This document shows positions 7,239 to 12,471 of a stretch of DNA of 19,655 nucleotides, in pieces. The notes below the pieces were generated by a model. The model worked only from the letters and a program-made list of their open reading frames with translations, was not told the DNA's origin and ran no database searches. Position numbers and translations under genes: made by a program. Source of the DNA: RHKX01 sp964497825 (GTDB lineage: Bacteria; Actinomycetota; Thermoleophilia; Solirubrobacterales; 70-9); assembly GCA_964497825.1 (NCBI GenBank), contig CAZCFA010000053.1:1-19655 (forward strand). The letters run 5' to 3'. Position 1 is the first letter of the stretch, and each line of letters opens with the position of its first letter.

Positions 7239-7248
7239 GGCGGCCGCG

Positions 7249-9192
7249 ATGTCGCCCCTGACCGTGACCCTGCCCGACGGCACGCCGCTCGAGCTCGACG
7301 ACGGCGCCAGCGGCGCCGATGCCGCCGCGGCGATCGGCCCCGGCCTGGCGAAGGCGGCGCTGGCGCTGCGGGCCGACGGCGTCGAGCGCGACCTCGCGGC
7401 GCCGCTCGCCGACGGCGAGCGGATCGAGATCGTCACCGCCGACAGCGACGGCGCCCTCGACCTGATCCGCCACGACGCCGCCCACGTGATGGCGACCGCC
7501 GTCTGCGAGCTCTGGCCCGGCACCAGGGTCTCGATCGGGCCGCCGATCGAGGGCGGCTTCTACTACGACTTCGAGTTCCCCGAGGGGGTCTCGGTCAGCG
7601 ACGCCGACTTCGAGCGGATCGAGCAGCGGATGCGCGAGCACATCGCCGCCGACGAGCGGTTCGAGCGCAGCGACGTCCCGGTCGCCGAGGCGCTCGAGCG
7701 GTTCGCGGCCGCCGACCAGCCCTACAAGGTCGAGCTGATCGAGGACCTCGTCCGCGACGAGGGCGTCGAGACGGTGTCGCTGTACCGCAACGGCCCGTTC
7801 ATCGACCTCTGCCGCGGCCCGCACGCGCCCTCGACCGGGCGGATCAAGGCGGTCAAGCTGAACTCGGTCGCCGGCGCCTACTGGCGCGGCGACGAGACCC
7901 GGCAGATGCTGACCCGCATCTACGGCACCGCCTTCTTCTCGAAGCGGGACCTGAGCCGCCAGCTCGAGCGGATCGAGCTCGCCAGGGCCAGCGATCATCG
8001 CCGGCTGGGGCCCGAGCTCGGCCTGTTCACGTTCCGCGAGGAGTCGCCGGGGATGCCGTTCTGGCTGCCGCAGGGGACGGTGCTGCTGCGGCTCGTTCGC
8101 GATCGCGTCGACGCGCAGCTGCGCAAGCGCGGCTACGTCGAGATCAAGACGCCGGAGGTGATGGACGTCGAGCTCTGGCACCGCTCCGGCCACTACGACA
8201 ACTACCGCGAGAACATGTACTTCGCCGAGCCGGTCGAGCGCGAGCGCGAGCAGGAGGGCCGCCGGTTCGCGCTGAAGCCGATGAACTGCCCCGGCGCCTG
8301 CCTCGTGTTCGACTCCGCCCGGCGCTCCTACCGCGACCTGCCGCTGCGGATGGCCGAGTACGGACACGTCGCGCGGTTCGAGCGCGCCGGCGTCCTCCAC
8401 GGCCTGCTGCGGGTCCGCGCCTTCACCCAGGACGACGCGCACGTCTACTGCACCCCCGAGCAGATCGAGGCCGAGGTGATCGACATCTGCGCGGCGATCG
8501 ACGAGCTCTACGCGGCCTTCGGCTTCGACGACGTCAGGCTCGAGCTCTCGACCCGGCCGGCGAAGTCGATCGGCTCCGACGAGGTCTGGGAGCAGGCCGA
8601 GGCGGCGCTCGCCGCGGCGCTCGACGAGCAGGGCCGCGAGTACCGCCTCAACCCCGGCGACGGCGCCTTCTACGGCCCGAAGATCGACTTCCACGTCACC
8701 GATGCGCTGGGCCGCTCGTGGCAGCTCGGCACCTGCCAGCTCGACTTCATGATGCCCGAGCGCTTCGACCTCGCCTACCAGGGAGCCGACAACGCCAACC
8801 ACCGGCCGGTGATGATCCATCGCGCCCTGCTGGGCTCGATGGAGCGCTTCATCGGGATCCTGATCGAGCACCACGGCGGCCGCTTCCCCGACTGGCTGGC
8901 GCCGACCCAGGTCGCTGTGCTGCCGGTCGCCGACCGCCACCTCGATCCGGCGCGCCGGCTGCTCGCCGAGCTGCGCGCCGCCGGCCTCCGCGGCCGGATC
9001 GACGAGCGGGCCGAATCGGTCGGGCGCAAGATCCGCGACGCCGAGCTCGCCAAGGTCCCCTACATGCTCGTCGTCGGCGACCGCGAGGCCGAGGCGGGCG
9101 GCGCCGCGGTGCGCTCCCATGCCGACGGCGACCTCGGGACGATGTCGGCGCCCGAGCTGGCGGCGCGGATCGCGGCGCCGCCCGGGGGTTGA
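7249..9192 (+). CDS. thrS: Threonine--tRNA ligase
   Basis: A full-length 647-residue cytoplasmic class II synthetase that charges tRNA-Thr. Domains in order: TGS (about 1-65, LTVTLPDG); N2 editing domain (about 66-240) with the HxxxH of RHDAAHVMA, a late Cys in DLCRGPH and YWRGDETRQML; catalytic core (about 260-545) with KPMNCPGA, the motif 2 region FERAGVLHGLLRVR, FTQDDAH, PKIDFHV and motif 3 HRALLGSMERF; and the anticodon-binding domain (about 550-647, VAVLPVADRH). The expected zinc ligands are Cys347, His398 and His524, each 13 residues later than the E. coli ligands as I recall them (334, 385, 511), so no core segment is missing. The in-frame ATG at 7237 would add four residues (MAAA), but it overlaps the -10-like TAGCAT, so 7249 is preferred. 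Confidence 0.97.
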   Translation: MSPLTVTLPDGTPLELDDGASGADAAAAIGPGLAKAALALRADGVERDLAAPLADGERIEIVTADSDGALDLIRHDAAHVMATAVCELWPGTRVSIGPPIEGGFYYDFEFPEGVSVSDADFERIEQRMREHIAADERFERSDVPVAEALERFAAADQPYKVELIEDLVRDEGVETVSLYRNGPFIDLCRGPHAPSTGRIKAVKLNSVAGAYWRGDETRQMLTRIYGTAFFSKRDLSRQLERIELARASDHRRLGPELGLFTFREESPGMPFWLPQGTVLLRLVRDRVDAQLRKRGYVEIKTPEVMDVELWHRSGHYDNYRENMYFAEPVEREREQEGRRFALKPMNCPGACLVFDSARRSYRDLPLRMAEYGHVARFERAGVLHGLLRVRAFTQDDAHVYCTPEQIEAEVIDICAAIDELYAAFGFDDVRLELSTRPAKSIGSDEVWEQAEAALAAALDEQGREYRLNPGDGAFYGPKIDFHVTDALGRSWQLGTCQLDFMMPERFDLAYQGADNANHRPVMIHRALLGSMERFIGILIEHHGGRFPDWLAPTQVAVLPVADRHLDPARRLLAELRAAGLRGRIDERAESVGRKIRDAELAKVPYMLVVGDREAEAGGAAVRSHADGDLGTMSAPELAARIAAPPGG

Positions 9193-9216
9193 ACGCGGCG
9201 CCCGCCTCTGTATGCT
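9189..9216 (+). promoter_or_regulatory. Putative promoter of the infC leader (TTGAAC - 16 bp - TATGCT)
   Basis: A -35-like TTGAAC (9189-9194), overlapping the thrS stop codon, is followed after 16 bases by the -10-like TATGCT (9211-9216). Each hexamer matches the consensus at four of six positions, making this the only two-box promoter I can point to. The expected transcription start is near 9223-9225, at a small ATG ORF. An 8-base inverted repeat (9174-9181 with 9195-9202) flanks the -35 box but has no T-run, so I do not call it a thrS terminator. Confidence 0.5.
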
Positions 9217-9224
9217 GCGCGGCG

Positions 9225-9257
9225 ATGCAAGTCAACGAGACCCCGCCGCGCCGCTGA
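9225..9257 (+). CDS. Possible 10-codon leader peptide upstream of infC
   Basis: ATG at 9225 opens a ten-residue frame, MQVNETPPRR, ending TGA 9255-9257, 80 bases before infC. It begins 8 bases after the -10-like TATGCT, the same spacing seen at proper genes here, so it may be translated from a leaderless transcript. It is not in the infC frame. The ending Pro-Pro-Arg-Arg before the stop is the kind of sequence that can slow ribosomes. Function is unknown; a chance ORF in a 5' leader is the main alternative. Confidence 0.3.
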   Translation: MQVNETPPRR

Positions 9258-9299
9258 GCGCGCCGTCCTGTACTTGCGTTCCCCCCATCCTCCTCCCGC

Positions 9300-9332
9300 A
9301 GCGGTCGACGCTTGACGTGCGTCCTCGCCGCT
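9300..9332 (+). promoter_or_regulatory. Hairpin immediately upstream of the infC start codon
   Basis: AGCGG (9300-9304) can pair with CCGCT (9328-9332), and inside it GACGC (9307-9311) with GCGTC (9319-9323) around the loop TTGACGT. The structure ends 5 bases before ATG 9338, where a ribosome-binding site should be. infC-rpmI-rplT leaders in other bacteria are feedback-controlled through ribosomal protein L20; whether this leader binds L20 is not shown by the sequence. Confidence 0.35.
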
Positions 9333-9337
9333 AGCTG

Positions 9338-9898
9338 ATGCCGGTCCCCCGACGCTTCGACCGGCGCCCCCCCGAGCGCGATCAGACCCGGATCAACGAG
9401 CGCATCCGCGTTCCCAAGGTCCGGCTGATCGGCGCCGACAGCGAGCAGATCGGCGTCGTCGACACCGACGAGGCGCGCCGGATCGCCCGCGAGGCCGACC
9501 TCGACCTGGTCGAGGTCGCGCCGGACTCGCGGCCGCCGGTCTGCCGGCTGCTCGACTACTCGAAGTACAAGTACGAGCAGGAGCAGAAGGCGAAGCAGGC
9601 CCGCAAGCACCAGCAGCAGGTCAACGTCCGCGAGATCAAGCTGCGGCCGAAGATCGCCGACCACGACTACGAGACGAAGAAGGGCCACGTCGTCCGCTTC
9701 CTCAACAAGAAGGACAAGGTCAAGGTGACGATCATGTTCCGCGGCCGCGAGCAGGCGCACCCCGAGCGCGGACGGGCGCTGCTCGACCGCCTGTTCGGCG
9801 ATCTCGGCGAGCTCGCGACGATCGAGCAGGCGCCGCAGCAGGAGGGCCGCAACATGCACATGGTCCTCGCCCCCGGCAAGGCCGCCGGCGCCTCCTGA
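9338..9898 (+). CDS. infC: Translation initiation factor IF-3
   Basis: A 186-residue factor that binds the 30S subunit, blocks premature 50S joining and checks start-codon and initiator-tRNA choice. The N domain (about 19-90) starts with RINERIRVPKVRLIG and contains LVEVAPDSRPPVCRLLDY. A Lys/Gln-rich linker helix (YEQEQKAKQARKHQQQ) follows, then the C domain (about 105-182) with EIKLRPKI, VRFLNKKDKVKVTIMFRGRE and MHMVLAPGK. The basic start MPVPRRFDRR is a short extension before the N domain. The ATG is preceded in frame by CTG and a TAG stop, so no upstream start except CTG is possible. There is no Shine-Dalgarno sequence and a hairpin lies just upstream. Many bacteria use a rare infC start codon as autoregulation; here it is an ordinary ATG. 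Confidence 0.95.
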   Translation: MPVPRRFDRRPPERDQTRINERIRVPKVRLIGADSEQIGVVDTDEARRIAREADLDLVEVAPDSRPPVCRLLDYSKYKYEQEQKAKQARKHQQQVNVREIKLRPKIADHDYETKKGHVVRFLNKKDKVKVTIMFRGREQAHPERGRALLDRLFGDLGELATIEQAPQQEGRNMHMVLAPGKAAGAS

Positions 9899-9904
9899 GC
9901 ACGG

Positions 9905-9926
9905 CGCGCGGGTGGCCGCCCGCGCG
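9905..9926 (+). promoter_or_regulatory. Perfect GC-rich hairpin between infC and rpmI
   Basis: CGCGCGGG (9905-9912) and CCCGCGCG (9919-9926) form an 8-base perfect stem with a TGGCCG loop, starting 7 bases after the infC stop. No T-run follows, so a classical terminator is unlikely. It may pause polymerase, protect the infC 3' end or mark processing before rpmI. Confidence 0.35.
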
Positions 9927-9979
9927 ACGACGACGCCCGGCGTTCCGCCCCGGCGGCGCGGGGGCGGGGCGCTCTGCTT

Positions 9980-9985
9980 CAATAC
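9980..9985 (+). promoter_or_regulatory. Weak -10-like element (CAATAC) before rpmI
   Basis: CTTCAATAC is the only A/T-rich patch in a very GC-rich 96-base spacer, and CAATAC ends 9 bases before the rpmI ATG, the distance seen at other starts here. It lacks the first T and final T of a good -10, and no Shine-Dalgarno sequence precedes the ATG. An internal promoter for rpmI-rplT is possible. Confidence 0.3.
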
Positions 9986-9994
9986 CCCGTCCCG

Positions 9995-10198
9995 ATGCCG
10001 AAGATGAAGTCACACTCGGGCGCGAAGAAGCGCTTCAAGCGGACCGCGAACGGCAAGCTCCGCGGCCGGCGCGCCTACTCGAGCCACATCCTCGAGAAGA
10101 AGTCGCCGAAGCGGAAGCGGCGGATGCGGCAGCCGGTCGCGATCGACGCGGTCGACCAGCCGCGCGTCCGCAAGCTGCTCGCCGGGGGCAAGAAGTAG
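9995..10198 (+). CDS. rpmI: 50S ribosomal protein L35
   Basis: A 67-residue, strongly basic protein of the large ribosomal subunit with the family pattern MPKMKSHSGAKKRFKRT, then GKLRGRRAYSSHILEKKS and KRKRRMRQP. Length and start are normal. It lies 96 bases after infC and its TAG stop directly touches the rplT ATG, so the two are certainly co-transcribed and probably translationally coupled. Confidence 0.96.
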   Translation: MPKMKSHSGAKKRFKRTANGKLRGRRAYSSHILEKKSPKRKRRMRQPVAIDAVDQPRVRKLLAGGKK

Positions 10199-10555
10199 AT
10201 GCCGCGCGCGACCAACGCGGTCGCCCGCCGGCGCCGCCGCAAGCGGACGCTGGCGCGGGCCAAGGGCTACTACGGCCGCAAGCACTCCTCCTACCGGTTC
10301 GCCAACGAGCAGCTGATGCGGTCGGGTTACTACGCCTACCGCGATCGCCGCAACCGCAAGCGCGACTTCCGGCGGCTGTGGATCACCAGGATCAACGCCG
10401 CCGCGCGGCTGAACGGGATCAGCTACTCGCAGTTCATGCACGGCCTGGCCGCGGCCGGCGTTCAGGTGAACCGGAAGATGCTCGCCGACATCGCCGTCCG
10501 CGACCCCGAGGCGTTCCGCCGATTTGCCGAGCTGGCCCGGGAGGCCGTCGCGTAG
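10199..10555 (+). CDS. rplT: 50S ribosomal protein L20
   Basis: A 118-residue protein that binds 23S rRNA early in 50S assembly and in several bacteria represses its own operon. The basic N-terminal half carries the conserved NAVARRRRRKRTLARAKGYY, RKHSSYRFANEQLMRS and the YAYRDRRNRKRDFRRLWI block. The globular C-terminal half has RINAAARLNGISYSQFMHGL and VQVNRKMLADIAV. The start codon follows the rpmI stop without a gap; purine-rich GGGGGCAAGAAG just upstream could serve as ribosome-binding site. An intrinsic terminator lies 24 bases after the stop. Confidence 0.97.
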   Translation: MPRATNAVARRRRRKRTLARAKGYYGRKHSSYRFANEQLMRSGYYAYRDRRNRKRDFRRLWITRINAAARLNGISYSQFMHGLAAAGVQVNRKMLADIAVRDPEAFRRFAELAREAVA

Positions 10556-10579
10556 CGGCGGCCAGATCACGATCCTTCC

Positions 10580-10612
10580 CGGGCGGTCCAAGGTGGGCCG
10601 CCCGTTTTGTTT
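10580..10612 (+). terminator. Rho-independent terminator after rplT
   Basis: CGGGCGG (10580-10586) pairs with CCGCCCG (10598-10604). The stem continues inward with one T-G pair and two G-C pairs to a 5-base AAGGT loop, ten pairs in all. It is followed by TTTTGTTT (10605-10612). This is the clearest terminator in the window and closes the infC-rpmI-rplT unit. The Shine-Dalgarno AGGAG of the next gene starts one base after the T-run. Confidence 0.85.
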
Positions 10613-10613
10613 C

Positions 10614-10618
10614 AGGAG
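10614..10618 (+). promoter_or_regulatory. Shine-Dalgarno sequence (AGGAG) of the rRNA methyltransferase gene
   Basis: AGGAG lies 7 bases before ATG 10626, the most canonical ribosome-binding site in the window. It fixes the start and implies a leadered mRNA arising by read-through or from a promoter not seen. Confidence 0.75.
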
Positions 10619-10625
10619 CCCGACG

Positions 10626-11342
10626 ATGATCACAAGCAGCGACAACTCGAAGCTGAAGCTGGTCCGCAAGCTGCGGAGGCGGCGCTGGCGCGAGCACGAG
10701 CGGGCATTCGTGACCGAGGGCGAGGACCTGCTCGCGGCCGGGCTCGCGGCCGGCGCGGTCCCGCGCGAGGTGCTGGTCGCGCCCGGCTGCGGCATCGAGG
10801 GCGAGGAGGTCGATCCGGGCCTGCTCGAGGCGGTCTCGACGCTGGGCTCGGGGACGCGGGTGATCGCGGTCTGGCCGCAGCCCGCGCCCGCCGCCGACGG
10901 CGCCGCCGTCTACCTGCACGGCGTCGCCGACCCCGGCAACGTCGGCACGATCGTCCGCAGCGCCGCGGCGCTGACGGCGGCCCGGGTCGTGCTCGGCCCG
11001 GGCAGCGCCGACCCCTACTCGCCGAAGGCGGTGCGGGCGACGATGGGGACGCTGTTCGGCTCGCCGCCGGCGCCGGGCGGGATCGACGGCACGCCGGCGC
11101 CGCGGCTGGCGCTCGCCGCGCACGGCGGCGATCCGGTCGATGCCGCGCTGGAGCGCCTCGGCGCCGCCCCGACCCTGTGCCTGGGCGGCGAGCGCGAGGG
11201 CCTGCCGGCGGCGATCCTCGAGCGCTGTGACGCCGTCGCGACGATCGCCGTCGTCGCCGGTGCCGAGTCGCTCAACGTCGCGGCGGCGGCGGCGATCGGG
11301 CTGCAGCGGATATCGTCGATCGCCGTCGCCGGGGGCGGCTGA
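10626..11342 (+). CDS. SpoU-family (SPOUT) rRNA 2'-O-methyltransferase, TsnR/RlmB-like
   Basis: A 238-residue S-adenosylmethionine-dependent RNA methyltransferase. Residues about 1-85 (ITSSDNSKLKLVRKLRRRR, then FVTEGEDLLAAG) form the small substrate-binding domain seen in RlmB, TsnR and mitochondrial MRM relatives. The knotted SPOUT domain has motif 1 GVADPGNVGTIVRSAAAL, motif 2 PYSPKAVRATMGTLF and motif 3 GGEREGLP...GAESLNVAAAAAIGL, which supply the catalytic Arg and SAM pocket. The closest positional match is tsnR next to rplT in M. tuberculosis. The probable target is 23S rRNA ribose, but the nucleotide cannot be deduced, and thiostrepton resistance should not be assumed. pheS begins 4 bases after the stop. 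Confidence 0.9.
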   Translation: MITSSDNSKLKLVRKLRRRRWREHERAFVTEGEDLLAAGLAAGAVPREVLVAPGCGIEGEEVDPGLLEAVSTLGSGTRVIAVWPQPAPAADGAAVYLHGVADPGNVGTIVRSAAALTAARVVLGPGSADPYSPKAVRATMGTLFGSPPAPGGIDGTPAPRLALAAHGGDPVDAALERLGAAPTLCLGGEREGLPAAILERCDAVATIAVVAGAESLNVAAAAAIGLQRISSIAVAGGG

Positions 11343-11346
11343 AACG

Positions 11347-12471
11347 ATGCTCGAGCGGATCGAAGAGCTGCGCACCGAGGCCAGGACCGCGATCGAGGCG
11401 GCGCCCGACGCCGACGCGCTCGAGCGGATCCGGGTCCGCTTCCTCGGCCGCAAGGCCGAGCTGGTCGCGATCCTGCGCGGCATCGGCGAGCTGCCGCCCG
11501 AGCAGCGCGGGCCGGTCGGCAAGGCCGGTAACCGGGCGCGGGCCGAGCTCGAGTCGCTGCTCGACGGCGCCCGCGAGCGGCTCCGGGCGGCGGCGCTCGA
11601 GCGGCGGCTCGCCGGCGACTCGATCGACGTCAGCCTGCCGGGGACCGCGCCGGTCCGGCTCGGCCACCTGCACCCGCTGACGCGAACCCGGCGCGAGATC
11701 GAGGACGTCTTCATCGGCCTCGGCTACCGGGTGATGGAGGGTCCTGAGGTCGAGCACGACTACTACAACTTCACCGCGCTCAACCACCCGCCCGGGCACC
11801 CGGCGCGGATGCTCGCCGACACCTTCTACGTCGATCCCGGCTCGCTCGGCGCCGAGCCCGAGCTCTACGGCACCGACGGCGCGCCGCTCGAGCTGCCGCC
11901 GGGTCCGCGCGACGTGCTGCTGCGCACCCACACCTCGCCGATGCAGGTGCGCTCGATGGAGGACGCCGAGCCGCCGATCTTCATCATCGTCCCCGGGCGC
12001 ACCTACCGCCGCGACTCCGACGCGACCCACACCCCGATGTTCAACCAGATCGAGGGCCTGGCGGTCGGCGCCGACATCACCCTCGCCGACCTGAAGGGGA
12101 CGCTGCTGACCTTCGCCCGCGCGATCTTCGGGCCCGACCGTGAGCTGCGCCTGCGCCCGCACTACTTCCCGTTCACCGAGCCGAGCGTCGAGGTCGACGT
12201 CTCCTGCTTCCGCTGCGGCGGCGACGGCAGCCTCGCCGGCGGCGGGCGCTGCAGCCTCTGCAAGGGCACCGGCTGGCTCGAGATCCTCGGATCGGGGATG
12301 GTCGATCCGAACGTCTTCGGCTTCGTCCGCGAGCACGGCTACGACCCGGACTCGGTCCAGGGCTTCGCATTCGGGATGGGCATCGAACGGATCGCGATGC
12401 TCAAGCACGGCGTCCCCGACCTGCGGATCTTCTTCGACAACGACGTGCGGATGCTGGAGCAGTTCCGGTGA
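11347..12471 (+). CDS. pheS: Phenylalanine--tRNA ligase alpha subunit
   Basis: A 374-residue catalytic subunit of the (alpha-beta)2 enzyme. The N-terminal coiled coil (about 1-85: IEELRTEARTAIEAA, VRFLGRKAELVAIL) contacts tRNA-Phe. The class II core follows, with HPLTRTRREIEDVFIGLGY (motif 1), RRDSDATHTPMFNQIEGL (motif 2 region), PHYFPFTEPSVEVDV, GWLEILGSGMVDPNV and FAFGMGIERIAML (motif 3). Between the last motifs lie paired cysteines, Cys287/Cys290 and Cys302/Cys305 (CFRC...CSLC), with eleven residues between the pairs, longer than in homologues I remember. The ATG lies 4 bases after the methyltransferase stop. The last 4 bases overlap the pheT GTG start. Confidence 0.97.
   Translation: MLERIEELRTEARTAIEAAPDADALERIRVRFLGRKAELVAILRGIGELPPEQRGPVGKAGNRARAELESLLDGARERLRAAALERRLAGDSIDVSLPGTAPVRLGHLHPLTRTRREIEDVFIGLGYRVMEGPEVEHDYYNFTALNHPPGHPARMLADTFYVDPGSLGAEPELYGTDGAPLELPPGPRDVLLRTHTSPMQVRSMEDAEPPIFIIVPGRTYRRDSDATHTPMFNQIEGLAVGADITLADLKGTLLTFARAIFGPDRELRLRPHYFPFTEPSVEVDVSCFRCGGDGSLAGGGRCSLCKGTGWLEILGSGMVDPNVFGFVREHGYDPDSVQGFAFGMGIERIAMLKHGVPDLRIFFDNDVRMLEQFR

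Noticed and set aside
6109..9120. A very long open minus-strand frame running opposite most of thrS and into the GH26-like gene
   Set aside because: Only the part from 7191 down has a signal peptide and glycosidase motifs. The rest is opposite thrS, with the repetitive Arg/Asp/Val/Leu composition expected from the antisense of a high-GC gene.
9335..9337. CTG codon directly before the infC ATG as a rare start
   Set aside because: infC often uses rare starts, but the ATG at 9338 is adjacent and in frame, and nothing favours the CTG.
9193..9337. T-box or known amino-acid riboswitch before infC, or a thrS-type regulatory RNA
   Set aside because: No T-box core, specifier-loop pattern or terminator with T-run is visible; the leader is also too short for a T-box.
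9905..9926. Intrinsic terminator after infC
   Set aside because: The stem is perfect but is followed by ACGACGACG rather than a T-run.
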